From the NCBI GenBank assembly GCA_009700025.1, contig WLMW01000004.1, positions 1 to 44,836 on the forward strand: a DNA stretch of 44,836 nt. Direction: 5' to 3'. Below are positions 36,171 to 44,771 of this stretch, piece by piece. Below the pieces are notes generated by a model that saw nothing but the letters and a program-made list of their open reading frames with translations, was not told the DNA's origin and searched no databases. Source of the stretch: Actinomycetota bacterium. GTDB taxonomy: Bacteria > Actinomycetota > Actinomycetes > Nanopelagicales > Nanopelagicaceae. Positions within the stretch are counted from its first letter, which is position 1; the number at the start of each line of letters is the position of its first letter. Made by a program: the position numbers and the translations under genes.

Positions 36171-36815
36171 TTACTCGTTAAATGGAAGAGGTTGAGAGGA
36201 TACGTGACCAGCTCGCGATGCGCGCGCTGTAACTTGTCGCATATGGTGACGACGGCAGAGAACTTCATACGCAATTTCAGCACCCGGTGTGACATCACCG
36301 ACGACTACTTGTTCACCTTCTATAACCATCACTCCACCTTCGGTGCGAGCATTGTGAGTGGCTCGCGAGCCACACCAACATAGTGCCTCAACTTGTAAAG
36401 CCTGAACTCGATCGGCTAATTCAATTAATCGTGCAGATCCTGGAAAGAGCAAGGTTTGGAAATCGGTAAGAATTCCGAAAGCAAAGACATCGATCCCTAA
36501 TCCATCAACAATTTTTGCTAGTTGTTCAATCTGCTCTTTGGCATAAAATTGCGCTTCATCACAGATAATGTAGTCAATGCGATCGCCCGCTGATAAGTGG
36601 TCGACGACGTGTTTGTGTAGGTCCATTCCTGGACCAACTTCTATGGCGGGAGATGAAAGGCCGAGCCGAGATGAAATAACACCTGTACCCGCACGGTCTT
36701 TGTTCGTGAAAATTACTCCGCTGCGACCCCGGCTCTGATGGTTGTGAGCAGTTTGGAGCGCAAGTGTAGATTTTCCACTATCCATCGTTCCGCAGTAATA
36801 AATTAACTCAGCCAC
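36171..36815 (-). CDS. tdk: Thymidine kinase
   Basis: Phosphorylates thymidine in pyrimidine salvage. The 214 residues show the P-loop GTMDSGKSTLALQ, the catalytic region YIICDEAQFYAKEQIEQL, and the zinc and lasso part CWCGSRATHNARTEGG...GEQVVVGD, ending in the second cysteine pair near YEVLCRRHH (only one Cys is seen there, so the usual four-Cys zinc site may be incomplete). The short type II family length is normal. It lies 21 bp downstream of the acyltransferase gene on the same strand. Confidence 0.93.
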   Translation of the reverse strand: MAELIYYCGTMDSGKSTLALQTAHNHQSRGRSGVIFTNKDRAGTGVISSRLGLSSPAIEVGPGMDLHKHVVDHLSAGDRIDYIICDEAQFYAKEQIEQLAKIVDGLGIDVFAFGILTDFQTLLFPGSARLIELADRVQALQVEALCWCGSRATHNARTEGGVMVIEGEQVVVGDVTPGAEIAYEVLCRRHHMRQVTARASRAGHVSSQPLPFNE

Positions 36816-36836
36816 ATCAGCAATCTTGCCACAACA

Positions 36837-38687
36837 TTATAGAAATATTCCCAGCGCCTTAAGCGCAGCTTGGAGTTGAGGCGCTAATTGCAGCGACATC
36901 GCAACAGATATATGGGAAGCATCACGATATACGACAGTGGAGTTAACGATCGAAAAGCATTTTTCGGCGCAAAGCCAAGGCGTTGGATCTATGACCTTAA
37001 AACCTCGAACGACACTCACTGTGGAGGGAGAACTTGAGTCACAGCGGCTGATTTTTCCAGAAGACAAGCATGATGGGATATCTCTTGTTGGGTGAGGGGT
37101 GTCAGAGATATAGACGAGATTATTACTAGAGCCTGTTAACGAAGCCAGGAGTTTTTGTTGCCCATCGCTCCACCAAAGCTCTCGATCTTTTGAGCCGACC
37201 CTTGGAGCGTAATATTGAAAACTGCTTACTATGACTGCATCGGGATGGATTTTTTGAATTCGGGCGATTGAATTTTTCCTCCAGGCCTCACAGTCGCTAT
37301 TTTTGAATGCTCCCTTATCTGGTCTAGCCGCAGAAACAGATGGACAGGCAGATTTCGTAAGAGAAATTAATGTGAATCCCTTTTCTTTCGCTAAAGCATC
37401 CAGTGCTGGGAACCATTGTGCGGCATGAGAATCTCCATAAAGCACTATGGTTTTTGATGAATTTTTATCGCCATATGTGCAAGCTCCGGATTTTGTTTCA
37501 CCATAATTGACATGGCACCCATCGCCATAAACAACGGGTTTCATTACTATCTCCTTGAGATCAAAAGTGTAAGAATTCAAACCACTTGTGGTGATTGTTG
37601 ACGTAGCAGTCTGAGCTATTACGAATCCTGCACATAGTGAGGCAAGCGTGGTCGATACAGCCAGGAGATAAAGTCTTTTTGCAGGTATTTTGAAGTGTCG
37701 GAATCGCTCTTCGATATATATGTTTGTGAAGTGTGCCAAAACTATTGTTAAAGCAATACAAATTACACGTTCGTACGAATGCAAAGATCTGCCTAAAGCG
37801 CTGCTTGGTAAAACAAGTGCCGGCCAATGCCATAAGTACAGTGGATATGAAATCTTGCCTAACCATTGCGCAAGACGATTATTGGAAAGATCGTTAAATA
37901 TGGGTGGCCATACAGGGATTGAAGCAATCAATAAAGCCGTAGCTAAAACCGGGAGAAGAGCGTTCAGACCTGGGAAAGCCGTATTATCGCTAAACTTAAA
38001 CGATGCAGTTGCGAGTGCGATCAAACCCATCCAAGGAAGCATGCGATGCTTAAATAGTTTGGACGGAATGAAGAGCAATAGCGCGCCAATTCCAAGTTCC
38101 CAAGCCCGTGTTGGAAGAGAGTAGAAGGCCCAAATTGGTGAATTCTCAACTTGGTAAATGGAGAGCAAAAAAGATAAAACTGTCACAACAGAGATTCCTG
38201 TGAGTATTGCACGTTTACCTTTGCGGGCCAAGAGAATCATGAAGATAGGCCACACTAAATAGAACTGCTCTTCTACTGCCAAAGACCAATAGTGAATGAA
38301 CGGAGAAGGTGTGGCATCTAAATTTTGATAATCATTTTGCCACCAGGCAAAAAGATAATTGGAAACATAGGCAGCAGCCGCGAAAAGGTCCCTGCCTAGG
38401 GCATCTCGCGTGATTACTGGTAACACAAACCACCCAATCAAGGCGGTTACGAAGAGTACAAAAACAGATGTGGGAAGAAGACGTTTGATTCTGCGCTGAT
38501 AAAATGTGGCAAGATTGAGGCGTCCAGTACTTTTAATCTCTCTCAAAATCAATCCAGTTATTAAATAACCTGAGATAACATAGAAGATGTCAACGCCGAT
38601 AAATCCACCTGGAACCATGTGTGCATGGAAAAGAGTCACCGCTATTGCAGCAAATGCGCGCAACCCTTGAATCTGTAATATACGCAT
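36837..38687 (-). CDS. Membrane acyltransferase-3 fused to SGNH hydrolase domain (OafA-like O-acetyltransferase)
   Basis: Likely O-acylates a cell-surface sugar. The start is set at ATG 38687 (MRILQIQGLRAFAAI), 2 bases after the apt stop, giving 616 residues. Residues 1-360 are the multi-span acyltransferase-3 domain: LFHAHM, GGFIGVDIFYVISGYLIT, FYQRRIKRLLP, HYWSLAVEEQFYLVWP and YPLYLWHWP. After a hinge, the periplasmic SGNH domain has GDSH (418-421) and the catalytic pair D589/H592 in DASH. The fused architecture matches O-antigen and wall acetyltransferases such as OafA. The target polymer is unknown. No other surface-polysaccharide gene is nearby, so the setting is isolated. Confidence 0.9.
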   Translation of the reverse strand: MRILQIQGLRAFAAIAVTLFHAHMVPGGFIGVDIFYVISGYLITGLILREIKSTGRLNLATFYQRRIKRLLPTSVFVLFVTALIGWFVLPVITRDALGRDLFAAAAYVSNYLFAWWQNDYQNLDATPSPFIHYWSLAVEEQFYLVWPIFMILLARKGKRAILTGISVVTVLSFLLSIYQVENSPIWAFYSLPTRAWELGIGALLLFIPSKLFKHRMLPWMGLIALATASFKFSDNTAFPGLNALLPVLATALLIASIPVWPPIFNDLSNNRLAQWLGKISYPLYLWHWPALVLPSSALGRSLHSYERVICIALTIVLAHFTNIYIEERFRHFKIPAKRLYLLAVSTTLASLCAGFVIAQTATSTITTSGLNSYTFDLKEIVMKPVVYGDGCHVNYGETKSGACTYGDKNSSKTIVLYGDSHAAQWFPALDALAKEKGFTLISLTKSACPSVSAARPDKGAFKNSDCEAWRKNSIARIQKIHPDAVIVSSFQYYAPRVGSKDRELWWSDGQQKLLASLTGSSNNLVYISDTPHPTRDIPSCLSSGKISRCDSSSPSTVSVVRGFKVIDPTPWLCAEKCFSIVNSTVVYRDASHISVAMSLQLAPQLQAALKALGIFL

Positions 38688-38689
38688 TA

Positions 38690-39217
38690 TTAGATAAGCG
38701 CCAGCGAAGTCAGCTTGATCGCTGGGAACGAATCGGTGAGGCTCTCTCGACCAGACAGACCCGTAATCTCTAGGAGTACAAGAACATCGGTTACTGAGCC
38801 ACCACATTGATGAATCAAGTCGATGGCTGCATTCAAGGTTCCACCAGTAGCTAAAACATCGTCTACTAGGACAATGTTGTCACCTTTGTTGATTGCATCA
38901 ACATGAATCTCTAACGTAGATGCTCCATATTCGAGGCCATAACTTTGGGAGATGGACGTGTATGGGAGTTTGCCAGCTTTTCGAATGGGCACAAAACCAG
39001 ATCCAATATTGTGAGCCAATGCTGATGCAAAGATGAAACCACGGGCTTCAATTCCGGCGACCAGTGTGCCCTTGTTGATGAGTGCTGAAAACTCATGAGT
39101 GACGGCAGCAAATGCCTCGGCGTTGGCTAAAAGGGGGGTGATATCTTGAAACCGAATACCTGGTTCAGGAAAGTCCGGAATTTCGCGGATGAGGATGAGT
39201 GCATCAGCGATTTGCAT
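38690..39217 (-). CDS. apt: Adenine phosphoribosyltransferase
   Basis: Makes AMP from adenine and PRPP. The 175 residues contain IPDFPEPGIRFQDITPLL, GIEARGFIFASALAHNIGSGFVPIRKAGKLP and the PRPP motif VLVDDVLATGGTL. ATG 39217 is the only possible start: the frame meets TAG at 39244-39242, inside the upstream tRNA-Leu, and no other start codon lies between. Only one base separates this ATG from the tRNA 3' end, so no independent ribosome-binding site exists. In many Actinobacteria apt sits beside relA; here it is elsewhere. Confidence 0.96.
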   Translation of the reverse strand: MQIADALILIREIPDFPEPGIRFQDITPLLANAEAFAAVTHEFSALINKGTLVAGIEARGFIFASALAHNIGSGFVPIRKAGKLPYTSISQSYGLEYGASTLEIHVDAINKGDNIVLVDDVLATGGTLNAAIDLIHQCGGSVTDVLVLLEITGLSGRESLTDSFPAIKLTSLALI

Positions 39218-39218
39218 G

Positions 39219-39302
39219 TGTCCGAAAGGGGACTTGAACCCCTAAGCCCTTGCGGGCACTAGCACCTCAAGCTAGCGCGTCTGCCAATTCCGCCACCCGG
39301 AC
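39219..39302 (-). tRNA. tRNA-Leu (anticodon GAG)
   Basis: Read on the minus strand from 39302 to 39219, 84 bases. The acceptor stem pairs GTCCGGG with TTCGGAC (two G-U pairs), with discriminator A. The D-arm begins TGGCGGAATTGGCAGACGC. The anticodon stem CTAGC/GCTAG encloses TTGAGGT, giving anticodon GAG for CUC and CUU. A long variable arm GCCCGCAAGGGC, as expected for leucine, is followed by the T-arm GGGGTTCAAGTCCCC. CCA is not encoded; the next bases are CAT, where AT begins the apt ATG. Confidence 0.97.
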
Positions 39303-39315
39303 CGAGTGAAGCGCA

Positions 39316-39344
39316 AGGATAGCAATTGGGTGAGAGAATGCCTA
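39316..39344 (-). promoter_or_regulatory. Probable promoter of the tRNA-Leu-apt-acyltransferase unit
   Basis: On the minus strand TAGGCA (39344-39339) and TATCCT (39321-39316) are separated by 17 bp and each match four of six consensus bases. Transcription would begin near 39309, about 7 bases before the tRNA. No other promoter room exists before apt, because apt begins one base after the tRNA. Confidence 0.5.
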
Positions 39345-39345
39345 A

Positions 39346-40650
39346 ATGACTACATCAACCCTTGAGCAGGAAGCAGTTCAGATTTGTCAAGATCTCATCA
39401 GAATTCCAAGCGTTAACTTTGGTGAAGGACGTGGCGATGAAAAAGCGGTTGCCGATTATGTCGTCGCCTCATTAGCAGAAGTGAATATCGCGGCAACAAT
39501 CTATGAATCTGCTCCCGGGCGGTGCAATGTGATGGCAAGGATTCCAGGTCGTGATTCCAATCGACCAGGGTTAGTGGTGCACGGGCATCTAGATGTTGTG
39601 CCAGCTAATGCCGATGACTGGAGCGTTGATCCATTCTGTGGAGACATTATTGATGGAATGATTTGGGGCCGCGGTGCGGTCGATATGAAGAATATGGACG
39701 CGATGATTCTTGCGACTGTTAGAGATTGGGCACGAACTGGTTATGTTCCGCCGCGCGATATCGTTCTTGCGTTTTTCGCAGATGAAGAGGCTGGAAGTAT
39801 TTACGGCTCTCATTGGATGGTGGAAAAACACCCAGAGCTCTTTAGTGGTTGTACTGAAGCGATTTCAGAAGTGGGAGGGTTCTCTGTAACTGTAGCTAAC
39901 GGGAAACGTTTGTACATGATTGAAACAGCTGAAAAGGGAATTCACTGGATGAAATTAACTGCACAAGGTCGTGCAGGTCATGGATCGGTAATGAATGATG
40001 AAAATGCTCTCACTCGGTTGACTCAAGCTGTCAGTACTATCGGTACTCACCAATGGCCACAACGATATAGCACAACGGTAAAAGCACTATTCAAAAAAGT
40101 CGCAAGTGCTACAGGTAAAAATTATGATGAAGCAGATTTGCGACCTTTGCTATCAGAGGTTGGTTTCGCCGCTCGTATGATTGGTGCCACTCTACAAAAT
40201 ACTGCAAATCCCACAATGCTTGAAGCCGGTTATAAAGCAAACGTGATTCCTGGTTCTGCTAGTGCAGTTATCGATGGTCGTTTCATTCCAGGTTTTGAAA
40301 ATGAATTGAATGAAACTATTCGATTACTTATAGGTCCTGACATCACAATTGAAACTATTGCCCGTGATAAGGCGTTAGAGGTTCCATTTGAGGGAGATTT
40401 AGTGGATGCAATGTGCGCGGCGATAATGAAAGAGGATTCAGAAGCCATTCCAGTTCCTTACTTAATGAGTGGTGGAACTGACAACAAAGCCTTGGCTGAT
40501 CTTGGAATCATTGGTTACGGATTCTCACCACTTAAGTTGCACGAAGATTTTGACTTCATGGCGATGTTTCATGGAGTCGATGAGCGGGTACCTGTGGAAG
40601 GGTTAACTTTCGGAGTTCGTGTACTCAAGGACTTTTTAGAAAACGTTTAA
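39346..40650 (+). CDS. M20-family metallopeptidase / dipeptidase
   Basis: A cytosolic zinc hydrolase of 434 residues. The metal-binding motifs are VVHGHLDVVPAN, GRGAVDMKN and the general base pair in FFADEEAGS; HEDFDFMAMF near the C-terminus supplies the last His. A dimerisation insert is seen between (HGSVMNDENALTRL). It corresponds in position to mycobacterial Rv2141c (called dapE2), which is beside the DUF3090/mshC region. Substrate (dipeptides, N-acyl amino acids or succinyl-diaminopimelate) cannot be told. Confidence 0.9.
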   Translation: MTTSTLEQEAVQICQDLIRIPSVNFGEGRGDEKAVADYVVASLAEVNIAATIYESAPGRCNVMARIPGRDSNRPGLVVHGHLDVVPANADDWSVDPFCGDIIDGMIWGRGAVDMKNMDAMILATVRDWARTGYVPPRDIVLAFFADEEAGSIYGSHWMVEKHPELFSGCTEAISEVGGFSVTVANGKRLYMIETAEKGIHWMKLTAQGRAGHGSVMNDENALTRLTQAVSTIGTHQWPQRYSTTVKALFKKVASATGKNYDEADLRPLLSEVGFAARMIGATLQNTANPTMLEAGYKANVIPGSASAVIDGRFIPGFENELNETIRLLIGPDITIETIARDKALEVPFEGDLVDAMCAAIMKEDSEAIPVPYLMSGGTDNKALADLGIIGYGFSPLKLHEDFDFMAMFHGVDERVPVEGLTFGVRVLKDFLENV

Positions 40651-41591
40651 GCGCTCACATCATTGAGGGCGATACGAACTACTTCTGGCAATGAGATCTC
40701 TTCACTTTGTAATACGCCACGGAGTTGAGCGCCAGTCCGAGCACCAATGATTGAGCTAGTGACACCTGGCGCATCACGAACCCAGGCCAGTGCGACCTCT
40801 AACGGTGAGTAGCCGAGTCCAGTCGCTGCTACAGAAATAGCTTCAACGATTCGTTTACTTCTTGGACCTAGGTATGGCTCTATGTGCTTTGCAAAATGTG
40901 GGGCAGCACCTCTTGAATCACTTGGGATTCCGTTTCGATATTTGCCAGTGAGAACGCCCCTAGCAAGCGGAGCCCACGCCAAGAAACCTACTCCGCATTC
41001 ATGTGCACAGTCCAAGAGTTCAATCTCGACTTCGCGATTTAGTAACGAGTACTCGGATTGAATAGTCGTTATGGGAGCTTTCATAGAGTTCGCCTGTTGC
41101 TTAGTCGCCGCTCGTGACAACTGCCATCCAACATAATTACTAAGACCAACGTACCTAGCGCGTCCGGTTGTGTATGCATAATCAAGAGCCGCTAGTGTTT
41201 CATCCAAAGGCGTCAAAGAATCCCAAGCATGAATTTGCCACATATCGACGAAATCAGTATTTAGGCGAGCAAGTGACTTATCTAGTTCTGCGATAAGAGT
41301 ATGACGAGAAGCATCCACGCTCCGTACTCCTTCGTGAAAATTCAAACCCGACTTTGTTGCGATTATTAGATCGTCGCGATTGATGAGTACGCCGACCAAT
41401 CCGCCAATAACTCTTTCGCTATCACCATCCCCATAGGTATTTGCAGTGTCTAGAAAATTCCCACCGGCATCGAAAAACGCACGACATTGCTCTGCTGCTT
41501 CATGCTCATCAGTATCACGGCCCCACGTCATAGTGCCGAGACCTAATCGAGAGAGCGTTAGCCCACTATTGCCAGCTCGTCGCATTTCCAT
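40647..41591 (-). CDS. Aldo/keto reductase
   Basis: A TIM-barrel NADPH-dependent oxidoreductase of 314 residues. The tetrad is visible as D and Y in NFLDTANTYGDGDSE, K in IIATKSG and H in MWQIHAWD. The NADP phosphate region is SSIIGARTGAQLRG. AKR families of this type act on many aldehydes and the substrate is unknown. ATG 41591 is kept because AAGG lies 7 bases upstream; a second ATG is at 41585. Its stop overlaps the convergent M20 stop by 4 bp. Confidence 0.92.
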   Translation of the reverse strand: MEMRRAGNSGLTLSRLGLGTMTWGRDTDEHEAAEQCRAFFDAGGNFLDTANTYGDGDSERVIGGLVGVLINRDDLIIATKSGLNFHEGVRSVDASRHTLIAELDKSLARLNTDFVDMWQIHAWDSLTPLDETLAALDYAYTTGRARYVGLSNYVGWQLSRAATKQQANSMKAPITTIQSEYSLLNREVEIELLDCAHECGVGFLAWAPLARGVLTGKYRNGIPSDSRGAAPHFAKHIEPYLGPRSKRIVEAISVAATGLGYSPLEVALAWVRDAPGVTSSIIGARTGAQLRGVLQSEEISLPEVVRIALNDVSA

Positions 41592-41642
41592 GGGGCGACC
41601 TTAGCAAGGCAGTGTGCGAAAACCTGCGATAGCCTTGACTAT

Positions 41643-42320
41643 ATGCAGGTAGTTTTGATTAGACATGCCCACTCGGAGGCCAATGCCAAAGGTGTTCTTT
41701 CTGGTCGTACTTCTGGAGTTCATCTTTCAGCCAAGGGAATCGCGCAGTCAGAGGCGCTCATCACGCGCTTAGGAGCTTTAAAAATTGCCGCGATAAGAAT
41801 AAGTCCACTGGAGCGCTGCGCGGAGACAATCAATCCTTGGTGGGACTCAACTGGCAAACCCAATAATCGTAGTATTGAAATTGAAGAAGATCCACATCTA
41901 ATTGAAGTTGATTATGGAAGTTGGAGTGGAAAGAAACTTTCACAGTTGTCACGACAAAGGATGTGGAAGACGGTACAAAATAATCCGAGCGCCATGTATT
42001 TCCCTTCAGGTGAATCACTTGCTGGCATGCAATCGCGGGCCATGAAGTCGGTCCACGATGCTCTTCGTGTGCGTCGTAAAGGGTCGATAGTTTTAGTTAG
42101 CCATGGGGATGTAATCAAGTCAATCGTAGCTTCAAGTTTAGGAATGCATCTTGATGACTTTCAAAGAATCGTCATAGATCCCGCTTCGGTCACTATTTTG
42201 GATTTTAGTGAATCTAAAGCCCGCTTGACTCTGATGAATGATTCATCGGGAAATCTTGAAAACCTCATCAATGCTCCATTTCGTAAAGGTCCACTTATTG
42301 GAGGCGGAGCCGGTATATGA
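41643..42320 (+). CDS. Histidine phosphatase family protein, MSMEG_4193-type putative phosphomutase
   Basis: A phosphoglycerate mutase-like protein of 225 residues. The phosphohistidine motif is LIRHAHSEAN (residues 5-14); the second His is in VLVSHGDVIKSIV and the Arg/Glu set includes RISPLERCAETINPW. Together with the next three genes it forms the Mycobacterium Rv2135c-Rv2134c-Rv2133c/mshC-type neighbourhood. The true substrate is unknown. TAGCCT lies just upstream (41630-41635) with no Shine-Dalgarno, so the mRNA may be leaderless. Confidence 0.88.
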   Translation: MQVVLIRHAHSEANAKGVLSGRTSGVHLSAKGIAQSEALITRLGALKIAAIRISPLERCAETINPWWDSTGKPNNRSIEIEEDPHLIEVDYGSWSGKKLSQLSRQRMWKTVQNNPSAMYFPSGESLAGMQSRAMKSVHDALRVRRKGSIVLVSHGDVIKSIVASSLGMHLDDFQRIVIDPASVTILDFSESKARLTLMNDSSGNLENLINAPFRKGPLIGGGAGI

Positions 42321-42817
42321 ATTTCGAGTCAGTAGATCGGTTTGTTGCCGGAACGGTTGGGCAACCTGGTGAGAGAGCATTTTTCATTCAAGCACGACTC
42401 AAGGCTCGCCTAGTGACGGTAGCTGTAGAAAAACTTCAAGTTGCCGCTCTTGCAGAACGTCTTGAAATAGTTATTCGAGATCTACGTCGTAATGATTTCT
42501 CTCTTCGGCTAGAACGATTGCCAAAGGATGAAGCTGCATTGGAGAGTCCAATAGAACCGGATTTTGAGATTGGAGCTATATCGCTTGCTTGGGATGAAGT
42601 GTCTCACCGGATGAGCCTCGAACTATTCGAGATAGCTACTGAAGATAATGAAGCAGAAAATTCTCTCAAAGTCTCACTGACACTTGATCAATGCAACGCG
42701 TTTGTTACACGATCTAAAGCGCTCGTTAATGCAGGCAGACCTCCTTGTCCATTTTGTGGAATCGCTATAGACCCGCAAGGTCATTTGTGTCCGAGGGCAA
42801 ATGGCTACCGTCGATAA
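42317..42817 (+). CDS. DUF3090 family protein
   Basis: An uncharacterised actinobacterial protein of 166 residues. Family marks are the N-terminal FESVDRFVAGTVGQPGERAFFIQARL and the C-terminal zinc-ribbon-like CPFCGIAIDPQGHLCPRANGYRR with four cysteines or His. It starts in an ATGA overlap with the phosphatase gene and overlaps the next gene by 17 bp, so the three are tightly coupled. A role linked to mycothiol synthesis has been suspected from gene order, without proof. Confidence 0.9.
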   Translation: MNFESVDRFVAGTVGQPGERAFFIQARLKARLVTVAVEKLQVAALAERLEIVIRDLRRNDFSLRLERLPKDEAALESPIEPDFEIGAISLAWDEVSHRMSLELFEIATEDNEAENSLKVSLTLDQCNAFVTRSKALVNAGRPPCPFCGIAIDPQGHLCPRANGYRR

Positions 42818-43505
42818 TTCTCAGCTCATGATCCACGGCGAACTGACTGTAAGCGGCCGATTGATCGATGCATCTAACGCTACTTTATTTGCAACGTTGA
42901 GCTTGTCAGAGGAATCCATAAGTTGTATATATAAACCAATTGCGGGGGAGAGGCCATTGTGGGATTTTCCTGATGGAAATCTTGCGCACCGTGAATATGC
43001 AGCATATTTGGTCAGTGAGTCACTGAAGTTCAATCTCGTACCACTAACTGTGTTGAGAGATGGACCGTATGGTTTCGGCATGGTGCAGGAATGGATAAGC
43101 ATTGATGAAGAGATAAATCTTGCCGACTATTTCGCAACGGATGACCCATCACTTCGGGCCATGGCCCTCTTTGATGCGATTATAAACAACACTGATAGAA
43201 AAATTGGACATCTGTTGCCTATAAAGAATGGACAGCTCTTTGGCTGTGACCACGGAGTAACTTTCCATGTTGATGACAAGTTGCGTACTGTGTTGTGGCA
43301 GTGGTCTGGAGAGCCTTTAACTATGTTTGAAAAAGAACAACTGGAGTTTGCCCGTGAGGTTTTGCGCAAAGATTTAGATTTAACGCCGTACCTTACTTTC
43401 CAGGAGATATCGGCATTGAAAATGCGTATTGAGAGATTATTATCATCGGGCGTTATGCCCATGCCCAGTTCTGATTGGCCTGCAATTCCATGGCCGGCAT
43501 TTTGA
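42801..43505 (+). CDS. SCO1664-family protein (PI3K/PI4K-like fold)
   Basis: An uncharacterised actinobacterial protein of 234 residues. A kinase-like reading is suggested by CIYKPIAGERPLWDFPDGNLAHREYAAYLVSE (possible nucleotide-binding lysine), ALFDAIINNTDRKIGHLL (catalytic-loop-like N-x-x-D) and LFGCDHGVTFHVDDKLRT (D-x-G-like DHG). It starts at ATG 42801 inside DUF3090 and precedes mshC by 24 bp. Substrate unknown. Confidence 0.87.
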   Translation: MATVDNSQLMIHGELTVSGRLIDASNATLFATLSLSEESISCIYKPIAGERPLWDFPDGNLAHREYAAYLVSESLKFNLVPLTVLRDGPYGFGMVQEWISIDEEINLADYFATDDPSLRAMALFDAIINNTDRKIGHLLPIKNGQLFGCDHGVTFHVDDKLRTVLWQWSGEPLTMFEKEQLEFAREVLRKDLDLTPYLTFQEISALKMRIERLLSSGVMPMPSSDWPAIPWPAF

Positions 43506-43517
43506 TTGAACTCTAAC

Positions 43518-43523
43518 TAGGAT
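43518..43523 (+). promoter_or_regulatory. Possible leaderless -10 or weak Shine-Dalgarno before mshC
   Basis: TAGGAT is at -12 to -7 from ATG 43530, the position for a leaderless mRNA. It also contains AGGA with 7-base spacing, which could be an ordinary ribosome-binding site. Sequence alone cannot separate the two readings. Confidence 0.3.
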
Positions 43524-43529
43524 TATGAG

Positions 43530-44771
43530 ATGAAGCCTTGGGAAGAAGTCGATGTACCAACACTGACTAGTGGTATCCAGATACCCAACATATATTTGAC
43601 AAATTCTAGGTCTGGATCGAAGGAATTACTTCCCGAAAAATCTCTGTATCGAATCTATGTCTGCGGAATAACACCTTACGATGCAACACATCTTGGCCAT
43701 GCGGCTACTTATCTAACTTTTGATCTGATTATTCGTTTACTTCGTGCTCGTAAAGCTGAAGTTAATTACGTTCAGAATATAACCGACATTGATGATCCAT
43801 TGCTTGAAAGAGCGCAACGTGATGGAGTTGATTGGCGAGAGTTAGCACATTCACAAATCAGTCTGTTCACTAATGACATGGTCAATCTGAGAGTCATTCC
43901 ACCCACACATTATGTAGGCGCAGTAGAAGCGATTCCATTGGTTATTGATTCGATAGAAAGACTTAATGCTCAAAATTCGGTGTATGCAATTGAAGAGGAT
44001 CTCTATTTTATCAACTCATCCGAATCAGATTTTGGTGGACTATCGCATTTAAGTGAAGCACAAATGCAGACGATGTTTTCAGAACGTGGTGGAAATCCCA
44101 CGCTGACTGGAAAGGTGAATCCTTTGGATTGCTTAGTATGGATGTCCCAGCGCGAAGGCGAACCAGGTTGGCCATCACCTTTTGGAACAGGTCGACCAGG
44201 TTGGCACATTGAATGTACAGCTATTGCATTGGAATATCTGAAGCCAGCAGACGACCAGTCAGAGTTGATCGATATCCAAGGCGGGGGGAGTGACTTAATT
44301 TTTCCTCATCATGAAATGTGTAGATCGCAGAGTAGAGTTTTAACTGGCAAGGAGTTAGCTTCCAGCTATGTACATGCCGGCATGATTGGTTTAGGTGGCG
44401 AAAAGATGAGTAAAAGCAAGGGAAATCTAGTTCTAGTTTCTACTCTGGTCAGTCAAGGAGTAGACCCAATGGCTATTCGTTACGCTCTTATGAGCGATCA
44501 TTACCGACGTGATCGCATGTGGAGTGATGAATTACTCCGTGATAGTCAACTGGCCGTTCAACGTCTTCGTTTAGCGCTTTTGCAAGAACGCGTGCACGAA
44601 ACTTCCAGAGTTATTTCAGAGATTATTGCAGCGCTTTCTGATGATTTGAATACTCCGCTAGTTATTTCAGTCGTTAATTCCTGGGTGGACCTAACTCTTG
44701 AAGGATCTAGTGGTGGAGATGCAAAAGTTTTTGCAAAAACTTTGGACACCTTGTTGGGCATCAAGTTTTAA
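43530..44771 (+). CDS. mshC: L-cysteine:1D-myo-inosityl 2-amino-2-deoxy-alpha-D-glucopyranoside ligase (mycothiol synthesis)
   Basis: Joins cysteine to GlcN-inositol in mycothiol synthesis, using ATP. The 413 residues resemble cysteinyl-tRNA synthetase without its C-terminal tRNA-binding part. The MshC mark is YVCGITPYDATHLGHAATYLTFD (CysRS has a different sequence at this site). NITDIDDPLL, GWHIECTAIAL, FPHHEMCRSQS and the KMSKSKGN loop follow. It indicates that the organism uses mycothiol as a thiol buffer; the other msh genes are not in the window. It ends 4 bp into the convergent PAC2-like gene. Confidence 0.94.
   Translation: MKPWEEVDVPTLTSGIQIPNIYLTNSRSGSKELLPEKSLYRIYVCGITPYDATHLGHAATYLTFDLIIRLLRARKAEVNYVQNITDIDDPLLERAQRDGVDWRELAHSQISLFTNDMVNLRVIPPTHYVGAVEAIPLVIDSIERLNAQNSVYAIEEDLYFINSSESDFGGLSHLSEAQMQTMFSERGGNPTLTGKVNPLDCLVWMSQREGEPGWPSPFGTGRPGWHIECTAIALEYLKPADDQSELIDIQGGGSDLIFPHHEMCRSQSRVLTGKELASSYVHAGMIGLGGEKMSKSKGNLVLVSTLVSQGVDPMAIRYALMSDHYRRDRMWSDELLRDSQLAVQRLRLALLQERVHETSRVISEIIAALSDDLNTPLVISVVNSWVDLTLEGSSGGDAKVFAKTLDTLLGIKF

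Noticed and set aside
36167-36298. 44-residue N-terminal extension of the alcohol dehydrogenase
   Set aside because: It would lie inside tdk, and no family member begins this way. GTG 36166 just after the tdk stop gives the normal N-terminus.
38688-38807. 40-residue N-terminal extension of the acyltransferase
   Set aside because: It overlaps apt in another frame and has a non-membrane, Cys/Arg-rich composition; ATG 38687 begins the typical acyltransferase-3 N-terminus.
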